Source of the DNA: Parvibaculum sedimenti
Lineage (GTDB): Bacteria > Pseudomonadota > Alphaproteobacteria > Parvibaculales > Parvibaculaceae
Direction: 5' to 3'
Length of the DNA: 64,000 bases
NCBI RefSeq assembly: GCF_009184905.1
Contig: NZ_WESC01000009.1
Coordinates: 1 to 64,000, forward strand
Numbering within the stretch: the first letter of the stretch is position 1; every line of letters starts with the position of its first letter. The translations under genes were made by a program, and so were the position numbers. Of this stretch, positions 25,993 through 34,993 are shown in pieces. The notes beneath the pieces were generated by a model. The model saw nothing but the letters and a program-made list of their open reading frames with translations, made no database searches and was not told the DNA's origin.

Positions 25993-26013
25993 TTTATCTG
26001 AGGCATGAAATGC

Positions 26014-26048
26014 GAAGGGCCCGGTCGCGTTTGGCGACCAGGCCCTTC
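26014..26048. terminator. Bidirectional terminator between amidase and tRNA-Asn
   Basis: GAAGGGCC (26014-26021) pairs with GGCCCTTC (26041-26048), and inner TCGC pairs with GCGA, giving a long GC-rich hairpin that lies immediately 3' of the convergent tRNA-Asn and after the amidase stop. Confidence 0.65.
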
Positions 26049-26053
26049 AAAAC

Positions 26054-26128
26054 TGGCTCCCCGGGCCGGATTCGAACCAGCGACCGATCGGTTAACAGCC
26101 GATTGCTCTACCACTGAGCTACCGAGGA
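26054..26128 (-). tRNA. tRNA-Asn (anticodon GTT)
   Basis: A 75-nt cloverleaf on the minus strand: acceptor TCCTCGG with CCGGGGA (one G-U), discriminator G and encoded CCA (26056-26054). The anticodon arm ATCGG/CCGAT encloses CTGTTAA, giving GTT, and the T arm has GTTCGAATC. Confidence 0.96.
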
Positions 26129-26269
26129 ATATCTTGCGAACTCAAGAGCAAGACGTGCGGTCCTATAGCAAAGTCGTGTGGCCCTTGCCAGCCCAAATCT
26201 TGCCTCGGGCGGGAACTATGCACATCTTCTGATTTCGGTGGGGTAAACCCCGGGCAAAGGCGCTGGAAA

Positions 26270-26497
26270 ATGGCTTTCGTTCGATTTGCTGGCAGGAAAG
26301 TCACCGTTCCGGGCTCGCCCTGGATGCGGAAGACCGCGGGTGCCGCGCTGATCGGCGGTGGCGCGCTTGGTTTTCTACCCGTTCTGGGGTTCTGGATGAT
26401 TCCCCTGGGCGTCGTTGTCCTGTCGGTTGATTCGCACCGCGTCAGGCGGGTTCGCCGCCGGACCGAAGTCTGGTGGGGCCGAAGGCGGAGGTCCTGA
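26270..26497 (+). CDS. Small membrane protein, possibly PGPGW-like (75 aa)
   Basis: Residues 1-20 are basic with VPGSPWMRK. Residues 22-53 form two short hydrophobic helices separated by LPVLGFWMIPLG, and the C-terminal tail is very arginine-rich (RRVRRRTEVWWGRRRR). The organisation recalls small two-helix PGPGW-type membrane proteins, but the core motif is not exact. It is convergent with the deacetylase gene, with nine bases between. Function unknown. Confidence 0.55.
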   Translation: MAFVRFAGRKVTVPGSPWMRKTAGAALIGGGALGFLPVLGFWMIPLGVVVLSVDSHRVRRVRRRTEVWWGRRRRS

Positions 26498-26505
26498 CGG
26501 CGCGG

Positions 26506-27585
26506 TCAGTCGATCGAGGCGCCGGCAAAGGGGCGAGCCATCGCGAAGGGCAGGCCGCTCAAAAGCACCTCGACAATGCGCACATCCTGATAATGCCCGT
26601 TGAGCGAAAGCCGGGGAAGCGCAGCCAGCCGGTCGGCATGGCGGGGTTGGATGAGGCCCTTGCACGTCGTTGTCGCAGAGGCAAAGCCGAACTCCCGGGC
26701 CATCGCGAATTCGCGCTCGCCTGCGGAACCCGGATCTCCATAAGGATATGAGAAATGGCGCGGGCGGCGTCCAAGCTCCGCCTCATGGCGCGCGAGGCCC
26801 TGCGCGATCTGCTCACGGGCACACGCGCCATCGAGCTTCGCCAGCGCGAAATGGCCCGCGGTATGCGCCTCGATGCTCGCAAGCGGATCGGCGGCGAGTT
26901 CGCGCACTTCGTCCCAGCTCAGCGCCAGTTCGCGGGTGAGGGCGGCGAGGTCGATCCCTTGCTCATCGGCAAGGCGGGCGATCTCGGTCCGCATGGCATC
27001 CTCGGAGCCTGCGCGCAGGCGCCAATAGATCGCGAACCAGGCGGCATTCTTCTGTTCTGTCGTTGCGCAGGCGATGGTCTCCGCGCCATCGGCGAAGCGC
27101 ACATGGAGTTTGCTCGCGCCTGCGATGACGCGCTCCAGCGCCGCCCACCAGAGCTCCGCCGTGCCGTCCGGCAGGCCCGTCGAGAGATAAACAGTAAACG
27201 GAATATTGTACCGGCGGAAGACGGGCGCCGCGTCTGTGAGATTGTCGCGATAGCCGTCATCCAGCGTGAAAACGACGAATGGGCGGATGAAGTCCCTCTC
27301 CTTGAGGCGGCGCACGGCTTCATCGAGGCTCACGAAGTCATAGCCGAGGTCACCGACGTGCCGGATCGTTGCGTCGAGAAATTCCGGCGTGACTTCAAGG
27401 GCGGCGTTCGGCGCGAAGCCGGCGCCATCCGCTTCGCGAACGCGATGCAACATCAGGATCGCGCCGACACCGGCCAGCGACTTCGGCGCAAACCTGTGCG
27501 CCCCGCTTGCATGGAGCGCAAGCAGCCCCGTCTTCGCCCAGGAACCGGGCGAGGCGATGAAGGAGCGCTGGACAGGGGCGGCCAT
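26506..27585 (-). CDS. Polysaccharide deacetylase (NodB/CE4 family)
   Basis: A 359-residue carbohydrate esterase-4 protein. The catalytic Asp pair lies in FTLDDGYRDN, the metal histidines in SIEAHTAGHFALA (HxxxH), and HFSYPYGDPG is the CE4 motif 3 arginine/tyrosine region. It would remove N- or O-acetyl groups from a polysaccharide. I start it at ATG 27585 because upstream codons look non-coding. It is divergent from the first acyltransferase gene and is the left-most member of the exopolysaccharide locus. No clear signal peptide is seen, so its location is uncertain. Confidence 0.87.
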   Translation of the reverse strand: MAAPVQRSFIASPGSWAKTGLLALHASGAHRFAPKSLAGVGAILMLHRVREADGAGFAPNAALEVTPEFLDATIRHVGDLGYDFVSLDEAVRRLKERDFIRPFVVFTLDDGYRDNLTDAAPVFRRYNIPFTVYLSTGLPDGTAELWWAALERVIAGASKLHVRFADGAETIACATTEQKNAAWFAIYWRLRAGSEDAMRTEIARLADEQGIDLAALTRELALSWDEVRELAADPLASIEAHTAGHFALAKLDGACAREQIAQGLARHEAELGRRPRHFSYPYGDPGSAGEREFAMAREFGFASATTTCKGLIQPRHADRLAALPRLSLNGHYQDVRIVEVLLSGLPFAMARPFAGASID

Positions 27586-27760
27586 AGCGGGTTCGGGCTC
27601 GTCTCGGTAAACGCCGGAGTTTAGCACGGCCCTTGCAGCCGTGACGACAAGGCGAGAATGCGCGTCCGGAATTGAGAAAAGATTGATGCAATCCGGCGCA
27701 GTCGAGCCTTCGGGATGGCGAAACGTCCCGAGTTGATCCATTGGCAAGGCGAGGCCCCCC

Positions 27761-29038
27761 GTGACGCCGCCGACGAAGAAAATCGAAGCTGCAAAACCGA
27801 ACCTGCGCGTTAACCAATACAGCGTCGGCGGGTCGGCGCATGAAGGCGGACAAGTCATCAGCGGGCCCTGGGGCGCGAAACCGGAAGTGCTGCTCTCGAT
27901 ACACGAGACGTTCGAGGGGCTGCAGGACGTCTGGACGCAGCTGGAGCGTGATGCCGATTGCACGGCCTTTCAGACCTATGCCTGGCTCTCGACCTGGTTC
28001 CGGCATATCGGCAAGCGCTCAGGCATCAAGCCCGCAATCGTCGTCGGGCGGGAGGCCGGAGGTAAGACGCTTTTCATTATGCCGTTAGGGTTGAAGCGCG
28101 GGGTCATCGGGATACGGCTCGTCTGGCTCGGCGGTTGCCTATGCGACTATCAGGGCCCTGTGCTGGCGAAAGACTTCGCGCGTCATGTGCGCCGCGATCA
28201 GTTCAAGACATTGTGGGCAGGTATCCGCGCCGCGCTACCGCATCACGATATCGTCGAACTCGATCGCTTGCCGGAAGCCATCGGCGGGCAGGGCAATCCG
28301 TTCCTCGCGCTCGGCAATGTGCAGCCGCATGCGTCGAACGCGCATATGACGCGGCTCGCACCGACATGGGACGAGTATTACGGCGCCAAGCGTTCCTCCG
28401 GGAGCAAGAAGCGCGACAAGCAGAAGCGCCGCAAGCTTGAGGAATTCGGTGCGGTCGAGTTGGTGACGCCTGACTCCCGCGAGAAAATTGGCCGCACGGT
28501 TGACGCGCTGATCGCGCAGAAGGGCGCGACTTTCGCCCGCATGGGCGTCGTCAATCCGTTCGAGAAGCCCGGCGTTCGCGATTTCTACATGGATCTGGCG
28601 AGAAACGAGACGGGGCTCGTTCATGTCTGCCATCTCGAAGTCGGCGGCAGAATCGCGGCGGCGAACTGGGGCGTTAGCTTCGGCGGGCGTTATCACTATG
28701 TGCTGTCGAGCTACGCCGAGCAGGAGGATTTCGCGCGGCGCGGACCGGGCATGATCCAGCTGATGGAGCTGATACGCCACGCAACCGAAACCGGTCACAC
28801 GGAGTTCGACTTCACCATCGGCGATGAGGCCTACAAGGCCGATTGGTGCGAGGTGGAAATCTGCCTTTTCGATCACCTTGAAGCCGTGACGCTCCGGGGC
28901 TGGCTGGCGCTGCTGCCGGCGGTTCTTTATCGCCGGGTTAAACGCTTCATCAAGCAGACGCCGGTACTTTGGGACGCATTCACCCGCCTCCGCGCCGCGG
29001 CGGGTGCGTTGGTGCGTCCGGGCGTTGCCCGAGTGTGA
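27761..29038 (+). CDS. GNAT/BioF2-like (FemAB-type) acyltransferase
   Basis: A 425-residue protein of the large double-GNAT group found in exopolysaccharide loci. Markers are FQTYAWLSTWFRHIG near residue 67, the basic KKRDKQKRRKLEEFGAVELVT segment (KKRDKQKRRKLEEFG), and the C-terminal core ...GRIAAANWGVSFGGRYHYVLSS with EFDFTIGDEAYKADW. Family members may transfer acyl or aminoacyl groups to glycans or peptides; the substrate is unknown. GTG 27761 is used. The next gene starts 25 bases downstream. Confidence 0.8.
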   Translation: MTPPTKKIEAAKPNLRVNQYSVGGSAHEGGQVISGPWGAKPEVLLSIHETFEGLQDVWTQLERDADCTAFQTYAWLSTWFRHIGKRSGIKPAIVVGREAGGKTLFIMPLGLKRGVIGIRLVWLGGCLCDYQGPVLAKDFARHVRRDQFKTLWAGIRAALPHHDIVELDRLPEAIGGQGNPFLALGNVQPHASNAHMTRLAPTWDEYYGAKRSSGSKKRDKQKRRKLEEFGAVELVTPDSREKIGRTVDALIAQKGATFARMGVVNPFEKPGVRDFYMDLARNETGLVHVCHLEVGGRIAAANWGVSFGGRYHYVLSSYAEQEDFARRGPGMIQLMELIRHATETGHTEFDFTIGDEAYKADWCEVEICLFDHLEAVTLRGWLALLPAVLYRRVKRFIKQTPVLWDAFTRLRAAAGALVRPGVARV

Positions 29039-29063
29039 TGCTTCTCGAAGGATGATGACCCCA

Positions 29064-30431
29064 ATGGATGCCTCCGCGCTTCCACAACCGTTCAGGCGGA
29101 TCGGCGAGACGATTGCGGCGCGGCTCGCCGATGGTCATCTTGGCGAGGTCGTGCGTGGCGCGGGGCTCGTCATGGCGATCCGCATCGCGGGCGCGGCCAT
29201 CGCGCTTCTGAGCCAGGTTCTGCTCGCGCGCTGGATGGGCGCGTTCGAATACGGCATCTTCGCTTATGTCTGGGTCTGGGTAATCATCCTCGGCATTCTC
29301 GCGCCCATGGGTTTCGGCACCTCGACACTGCGCTTCGTGCCGGATTACCGGGTCAACGGTAAGTGGCGGCGGCTTGCCGGCATTCTCGACGCGTCCTGGC
29401 GCATCGTGCTTGTCCTCGGACTGGCCTTCATGGCGGCGGGGCTGCTCGCGGTGCTCGCGTTCCGCGACGAACTTCAACCCTATTACGTGTTGCCTCTGGT
29501 GCTCGCCATGCTTTGTGTGCCGGGTTTTGCGCTTGGCGACACGCTCGAAGGCACCGCCCGCGCATTTGGCTGGGTCGGCCTTGCCTATCTTCCGACCTAT
29601 ATCATTCGTCCGCTCGGCATCGTACTCGTCGGCGGCATCGTCTATCTCGTCACCGGTGAGTTGAGCGGCGTTGCGGCCGTCGCAGGCGCGCTGGCCGCAA
29701 CGCTGGCGACACTGACAGGCCAGAGGCTTCTGCTTTCCCGCCGCATCGCCACGGCGATCCCCCGGGCAAAGCCAATTCATCACACGAAATACTGGATCGC
29801 AGCCTCCATGCCGATGGTGCTCTCGGAAGGGCTCTATCTCGTTCTTCTCAATACCGACATCGTGCTGCTCGGCTATTTCGTCAATCCGCAGGAGGTCGGC
29901 ATCTATTTCGCGGCGACGCGGATCGTGAACCTCATCGTCTTCATCTATTTCGCGGTCGCTGCTCGCGCCGTGCCTAAGTTCGCAGAGCTTCACGCGATGA
30001 ATGATCGCGCCGGCCTGCAGGCCTTCGTTCACAACATCATCCAGTGGATATTCTGGCCGACGCTCGCCGCCGCCGCGATCATCCTTCTCGGCGGACGGTT
30101 TGCGCTTGGCCTCTTCGGGCAGGATTTCAGTGCCGGCTTTCCGCTGCTCGCCATTCTGATGCTCGGCTTCGTTGCCCGCGCGTCCACGGGTCCGATCGAA
30201 TATCTGCTCAACATGACCGGCCACCAGAACGTGACATCAATCGTCTATGGCGGCGCGGCGGCGCTCAACATCGCGCTCAACCTCATCCTCGTTCCGCGTT
30301 TCGGGCTGATGGGCGCGGCCTCGGCCACCGCCATCGCGCTCGCCAGCGCGAGCCTCTGCCTCTTCCTGATCGTCCGCAGGCGCCTTGGCATCAATGCCTT
30401 TGTGCTCTGCCCGTCTGGGGCGACGAAATGA
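29064..30431 (+). CDS. Oligosaccharide flippase (Wzx-like, MATE/MOP superfamily)
   Basis: A 455-residue protein with about 12 transmembrane helices and the polysaccharide-biosynthesis signature near the N terminus (LLSQVLLARWMGAFEYGIFAYVW, split). It should flip undecaprenol-linked oligosaccharide to the periplasm. ATG 29064 with GAAGGA upstream is used rather than the overlapping upstream ATGs. Its TGA overlaps the ATG of the next acyltransferase gene (ATGA), showing coupling. Confidence 0.9.
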   Translation: MDASALPQPFRRIGETIAARLADGHLGEVVRGAGLVMAIRIAGAAIALLSQVLLARWMGAFEYGIFAYVWVWVIILGILAPMGFGTSTLRFVPDYRVNGKWRRLAGILDASWRIVLVLGLAFMAAGLLAVLAFRDELQPYYVLPLVLAMLCVPGFALGDTLEGTARAFGWVGLAYLPTYIIRPLGIVLVGGIVYLVTGELSGVAAVAGALAATLATLTGQRLLLSRRIATAIPRAKPIHHTKYWIAASMPMVLSEGLYLVLLNTDIVLLGYFVNPQEVGIYFAATRIVNLIVFIYFAVAARAVPKFAELHAMNDRAGLQAFVHNIIQWIFWPTLAAAAIILLGGRFALGLFGQDFSAGFPLLAILMLGFVARASTGPIEYLLNMTGHQNVTSIVYGGAAALNIALNLILVPRFGLMGAASATAIALASASLCLFLIVRRRLGINAFVLCPSGATK

Positions 30432-31693
30432 CCGACCTCAAACAACCGGAAGGCCAGCTCGTCTGGCAGCGTCGGGCCCCCGCACCCACAGCGACCACGC
30501 AAAGGCGTGCGGCTCATGTCGCAGGCGACGACATCATTGTCATCGAAAGCGCCGATGCGTTGACGCCTTATCTTGATGCGCTGGATGAACTCGCAGCCTC
30601 CGCGACAGATAGCAATCCACTGTTCGAAAGCGCGGCACTCCAGGCTGGCATGCAGTATCTGGCGCCAGCAGGCGCCGTCCATCTTGCGCTCATCTGGGGC
30701 GAGTCCAGTTCCGGTGGTGCGCGCGTTCTGATTGGTGCCTTTCCCTATCAGGCGCGACGCTTCTATCTCGGGCTGCCGGTGAAGGTCTGGACGATCTGGA
30801 CGCATATCCACAGCTTCCTTGCCACGCCGCTCGTACGCGCAGGTTTTGAGCGAGCCGCTATCCGGCGCTTCTTTGCCTATGCAGATCGGTGCGGTGCGCC
30901 GCTCATCCGCTTTCCGCTGTTTGAAGCGGGCGGCGCGTTCGATACGGCGCTGAATGAGGTGCTTGTTGAGGGTAGATTGCGGCAGGTCGAAACCGCGCGG
31001 CACGAACGCGCCTTCCTCAAATCCGATCTCGATGGCGAGGCCTATCTGGCTGCGCATATGCGCAAGAAGAAGCGCAAGGAATATAATCGGCTCTGGAACC
31101 GTCTTGCAGAGACGGGCGCACTGGAATTTGTGACGCATGGCGGCGGCGCTGATTTCAGCGGCTGGCTTGACGAATTCTTGCGCCTCGAACGCGCCGGCTG
31201 GAAAGGCAAACGCGGAACGGCGCTTGCCGAGCGTCCTGAAGAGCGCGCCTTCTTCGAAAGCCTTGCAGGCCGTTCGCGCGCGGGAGCCAAGCTCCATTGC
31301 GCCGAAATCCGTTTCGACGGAAAGCCTATCGCCATGCTGGCAAGTTTTCTTTCGGGCGGCGGCGCCTACAGCTTCAAGATCGCCTATGACGAAGCCTTCG
31401 CAAAATATTCGCCGGGAGCACTTCTGATGATGAAGGTGATCGGCGCCTTCCAGTGCGATCCGCGCATTGCCTGGGTCGATTCCTGCGCTATCCCCAATCA
31501 TCCGATGATCGATCATATCTGGGCCGAGCGTCGCGGCATTCGCGAAGTCAATATCGCGACATCGCATCGCTTCAGTGCGTTTCTTGTCGCCTACACCGCT
31601 CGCGCAGCGCACATCGCCGAATATGTCTGGGCGAAGGCCCGCGCCGTTTACTATCGCATCCGCAAGGAGGTAGAGCATGACCAGGCTCATTGA
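30428..31693 (+). CDS. Second GNAT/BioF2-like (FemAB-type) acyltransferase
   Basis: A 421-residue relative of the protein at 27761-29038, separated from it by the flippase. It has the same basic segment (MRKKKRKEYNRLWNRLAETG then ALEFVTHG), ERAGWKGKRGTAL, and a GNAT core ending HPMIDHIWAERRG. ATG 30428 overlaps the flippase stop, and its own 3' end overlaps the cupin gene by 17 bases. Two such enzymes suggest two different decorations of the polymer. Confidence 0.8.
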   Translation: MTDLKQPEGQLVWQRRAPAPTATTQRRAAHVAGDDIIVIESADALTPYLDALDELAASATDSNPLFESAALQAGMQYLAPAGAVHLALIWGESSSGGARVLIGAFPYQARRFYLGLPVKVWTIWTHIHSFLATPLVRAGFERAAIRRFFAYADRCGAPLIRFPLFEAGGAFDTALNEVLVEGRLRQVETARHERAFLKSDLDGEAYLAAHMRKKKRKEYNRLWNRLAETGALEFVTHGGGADFSGWLDEFLRLERAGWKGKRGTALAERPEERAFFESLAGRSRAGAKLHCAEIRFDGKPIAMLASFLSGGGAYSFKIAYDEAFAKYSPGALLMMKVIGAFQCDPRIAWVDSCAIPNHPMIDHIWAERRGIREVNIATSHRFSAFLVAYTARAAHIAEYVWAKARAVYYRIRKEVEHDQAH

Positions 31694-32579
31694 AGTTCTG
31701 CCCGGAACCGTTGGCAGGGAAATGCCGTCAAGGACCTTTCGTCTGAAACATCAGCTGGCAGGTCATTCGCTTTTCAAGCTGGAACGCCTTGCGAAGCTCG
31801 CGGCCTCGCTGCCCGCCGAAAGCACCGAGTTCAATGGCCCGGTGGCGCCAGGTCAAGACCCGAAGCTTACACCTTCGAATGGATTGAGCGCGGAAGAAAC
31901 CGTGCGCCGCATTGAGGAGTGCCAGTCCTGGATGGTGATCAAGAACGTGGAACAAGACCCGGAATACAAGGCGTTGCTCGACGCCTGCCTCGATCAGGTG
32001 GCAGACCAGACCGGCGGCGTCATGGGTGGCGCACGGCGGCGGCAGGCCTTCATCTTCGTTACATCGCCGAACAATGTGACGCCGTTCCACATGGATCCGG
32101 AATATAATTTCCTGTTGCAGATCCGTGGCTCCAAGCGCATGAGCCTCTTCGATCACAAGGATCGTCGCTTCGTCTCCGAGGAAGATCTGGAAATGTATCC
32201 CGGCAAGCACCGTAATCTTCCATATCGCGAGAGCTTCGAGGCCAAGGCCACACAACAGCATCTGGAGCCCGGGGATAGCATCTTCGTGCCGCTTTTTGAT
32301 CCGCACTGGGTGCAGAACGGGCCCGAGGTTTCCGTGTCTTTTTCGATTACATGGCATACGGACACATCGGAGAATCTGGTGAAGCTTTCCTACGTGAATG
32401 CTGGGCTGCGCAAGCTCGGATTCCCGCAACGGCCAGCGGGCACCAGCAAGGCGCTCGATGCGATCAAGGTTGCCGCCTACGATGTGGCGCGGCCGCTCTA
32501 TGATGTGGTGAAGAAGTTTGTCGGCGATCGGCGCAAGGCTGTCGCGCTGTTCTTCGGCCGAACCGCCGTGGCGAACTAG
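31677..32579 (+). CDS. JmjC/cupin-like putative 2-oxoglutarate/Fe(II) oxygenase
   Basis: A 300-residue protein with a cupin_8/JmjC-type core. The metal triad appears as PFHMDPEYNFLLQIRG (HxD) and the later histidine in PLFDPHWVQNGPE. KRMSLFD between them fits the 2-oxoglutarate-binding strand. This predicts a hydroxylase, though the target is unknown. It starts with an ideal AAGGAGG site inside the end of the preceding gene. It converges on the kinase gene so that the two stop codons share the tetranucleotide CTAG. Its place in an EPS locus is unusual. Confidence 0.75.
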   Translation: MTRLIEVLPGTVGREMPSRTFRLKHQLAGHSLFKLERLAKLAASLPAESTEFNGPVAPGQDPKLTPSNGLSAEETVRRIEECQSWMVIKNVEQDPEYKALLDACLDQVADQTGGVMGGARRRQAFIFVTSPNNVTPFHMDPEYNFLLQIRGSKRMSLFDHKDRRFVSEEDLEMYPGKHRNLPYRESFEAKATQQHLEPGDSIFVPLFDPHWVQNGPEVSVSFSITWHTDTSENLVKLSYVNAGLRKLGFPQRPAGTSKALDAIKVAAYDVARPLYDVVKKFVGDRRKAVALFFGRTAVAN

Positions 32580-34768
32580 GCGGCGCGCGCGGGCCGGGCC
32601 GGATATTCCTCGATCACCGTATCGGAATAGCGGCGATAGCGGCGCAGATTGACGCGCGTCAGCAGAACGCCGACACGGCGGCCGCTGGCGGCCGACAGCA
32701 TCTTCAGCACCCGCGCCACGACGCGCCGGTTGGTGGAGGCCCAACGGACGACGAGAATGGTGAGGTCCGTCATCTTCGCCAGAACCATAGCGTCGCCTGC
32801 TGCCATGGCGGCGGGCGAGTCGATGATGACGTAGTCGTAGGTCTGCTCCAGCGCTTTCAGCACCCAGGCCATCTGGGCGGATGCGAGTGCGGCCGTCGGG
32901 TTCGGCAAGGCGCCGCCTGCCTGCATGACATGGGCATAGCTGCCATAATCCTGCCGAATGACATGGCCGAAATTCGCCTGGCCCGTCAGAAGCTCCGCGA
33001 GGCCCGCCTGAGGCGGCATGCCGAGCGCGAGATGCACCGAAGGCGCGCGCATGTCGGCATCAATGAGAATGGTGCGATAGCCGCCCATGGCGAGAACTCT
33101 GGCAAGGCTCGCCGCCGTGGATGTCTTGCCTTCATCCATATGCGCGGAAACCATGAGCAGCGTCTTCGCCCGGCGGTCGCCGATGCGGGCGGTGAGCACG
33201 CTGCCCTGAAGACCGCGGATCGATTCCGCATAAAGGCCGAAAGGCTCGCGCATGAGGTTGTTCGCAGGGCTTGCGCGCGGGCCTGTTTCGAGTTCGGGGA
33301 TGAGGCCGAGGAACGGCATGCCGGTCGCGCGCTCGACCTGTTCGGCCGTGCGGAATCCGCTCGAAAAGGCTTCAAGCAGGAAGCTGATGATGAGTGAGAG
33401 CAGAAGCCCCGCGACGGTGGCGAGCGTCAGCACGGCGCCGGTCTTGGGGAAGGTCGGCGAAGAAGGTTCCTGCGCGCGTGAGACGATCCGCGCGTTGGCG
33501 GCGCTCGCATCAGCTTCGGCACGGGCATTGGCTTCCTCGTAACGCTTGAGGAAGGATTCGAGCAGAGAGCGATTGGTGGAAGCGTCGCGTTCCAGCGCAC
33601 GAAGCTGCACTTCGTCCTGATTGAGCGTGCCCATATGCGCCTGAAGCTGGATGAGGCTCTGGCGGAGCGAGGCGACGCGGGCGGCGGCGACGCGGGCCTC
33701 GTTTTCGAGGCCCTGAATGATCTTGTTCACCTCTTTCTCGATCTGGCGATCGAGGTCGGCGAGGTTCGCCTGCGCTTCCATCATCTTCGGATGGGAGGGA
33801 AGAAGCGTTTCGGACATTTGCGCAATCTGGGCGCGAAGAGCGACTTCCTGCTGGCGGAGATTCTGAATCAACGGCGATTGCAGAACGGCGGCAGCTGAAT
33901 TGACCGAGTTGCCGGACGCGATGAGGCTCCGCGCGTTCTGAAGCTTGGCTTCGGCTTCGGCGCGGGCGGCCTGCGCGAGTGTGAGCTGCGAGTTGATGTC
34001 GGTGAGCTGCTGCTGGGGAACGGTGGAGCCGTTGGTCAGGAAAAGGCCGGACTCGCTGCGAAAGGCTTCGACAGCAGCTTCGGAGGTTTGCACCTTCTGC
34101 CGGAGCTGCTCGATCTGCTGGCCGAGCCATTTTGTCGCTTCGCGATTGACGGCGACCTTCTGCTCGATCTGCTGCGCGATATAGAGTTCGGCAAGACGGT
34201 TGGCGACGCGAGCCGACGTTTCCGCGCTGGTCGAGGTGAAATCAATCGCGATGACGCGCGACGAACCTTTCTGGAAGACGTTGAGCTGGCCGAGCAGATT
34301 GTCGGCAATATCGGCTTCGTCGGGCGCGCTGCCGCGCACGCCGATGAGCGAAAGGATCTGTGCCTTCGCGCCGTCGCGAAGCGATGGATTGAACTCTGCA
34401 TCCCGGTCGAGATGTAGATCGGTGACGAGGCGCGTGAGCAAGGGGCGTGAGGTGAGGAGCTGGATTTCGCTTTGCAGCGTTTCCGCATCCGGCGGCGCGG
34501 GCTGGTTCTGGGTGTCGAAACTCGAAATCTCGCCGGTGCGTGGCGAAAGCAGAATGCGTGTTTCGACTGTATAGGTCGGCGTCACGGTGGCGAGCCAGAG
34601 GAATGCGAGCGCCATGAAGCCGCCGAAGCAGAGGCCGACGAGCTCCTTCCGCGCCCAGATGCCGCGCAGCAGATCCCACGGCGAAACGTCGCCCGCGCCC
34701 TGTGCGTCGGGCGTCGAACGGCGCCTGTCGCCGAAGCTTAGGACCGGCATGCTGGGGGTGTTGCTCAT
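32576..34768 (-). CDS. Polysaccharide co-polymerase / BY-kinase (Wzz-ExoP type)
   Basis: A 730-residue inner-membrane protein controlling chain length and export. The N-terminal Wzz part has a first helix (LVGLCFGGFMALAFLWLA, about 42-60), a long periplasmic coiled-coil region (about 180-420), and a second helix (AVLTLATVAGLLLSLIISFL). The cytoplasmic bacterial tyrosine kinase domain has Walker A SAHMDEGKTS, Walker A' TILIDADMR and Walker B DYVIIDSPA. The C-terminal tail has three tyrosines (RRYRRYSD...EEYP), probably autophosphorylated. ATG 34768 is used. Divergent from the wza-like gene. Confidence 0.92.
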   Translation of the reverse strand: MSNTPSMPVLSFGDRRRSTPDAQGAGDVSPWDLLRGIWARKELVGLCFGGFMALAFLWLATVTPTYTVETRILLSPRTGEISSFDTQNQPAPPDAETLQSEIQLLTSRPLLTRLVTDLHLDRDAEFNPSLRDGAKAQILSLIGVRGSAPDEADIADNLLGQLNVFQKGSSRVIAIDFTSTSAETSARVANRLAELYIAQQIEQKVAVNREATKWLGQQIEQLRQKVQTSEAAVEAFRSESGLFLTNGSTVPQQQLTDINSQLTLAQAARAEAEAKLQNARSLIASGNSVNSAAAVLQSPLIQNLRQQEVALRAQIAQMSETLLPSHPKMMEAQANLADLDRQIEKEVNKIIQGLENEARVAAARVASLRQSLIQLQAHMGTLNQDEVQLRALERDASTNRSLLESFLKRYEEANARAEADASAANARIVSRAQEPSSPTFPKTGAVLTLATVAGLLLSLIISFLLEAFSSGFRTAEQVERATGMPFLGLIPELETGPRASPANNLMREPFGLYAESIRGLQGSVLTARIGDRRAKTLLMVSAHMDEGKTSTAASLARVLAMGGYRTILIDADMRAPSVHLALGMPPQAGLAELLTGQANFGHVIRQDYGSYAHVMQAGGALPNPTAALASAQMAWVLKALEQTYDYVIIDSPAAMAAGDAMVLAKMTDLTILVVRWASTNRRVVARVLKMLSAASGRRVGVLLTRVNLRRYRRYSDTVIEEYPARPARAA

Positions 34769-34946
34769 GCACTCTGCCTGTTTGGAGCCGCGTCCGGCAT
34801 CCATTCGTGTCGGAGCAGTAGAGCGTCTTTTGGTAACGGAAGCTTTAATGCGTCGGCTGCGATGCGACCGAAAGCCGCGTAAATCCGCCGCTTCTCTCCA
34901 TTCAGTCCCTCAAAACACCGGTGTTCCTTCCAAAAAATTAACCACT

Positions 34947-34985
34947 GATCCCTAAGGTGTAGCGAAGCGAACAATTTTAGGGATC
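34947..34985. promoter_or_regulatory. Long-spaced perfect inverted repeat before the wza-like gene
   Basis: GATCCCTAA (34947-34955) and TTAGGGATC (34977-34985) are perfect 9-bp arms with a 21-base spacer, their centres 30 bp (about three helical turns) apart. The second arm ends eight bases before the ATG at 34994, so in RNA the hairpin would sit right beside the CAGGG ribosome-binding site. It could be an operator or a translational switch for the export operon. Confidence 0.5.
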
Positions 34986-34993
34986 GCAGGGCC

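Noticed and set aside
27586-27963. Longer N terminus of the polysaccharide deacetylase
   Set aside because: Upstream residues are Ser/Cys/Pro-rich without homology and overlap the promoter region and start of the divergent acyltransferase gene.
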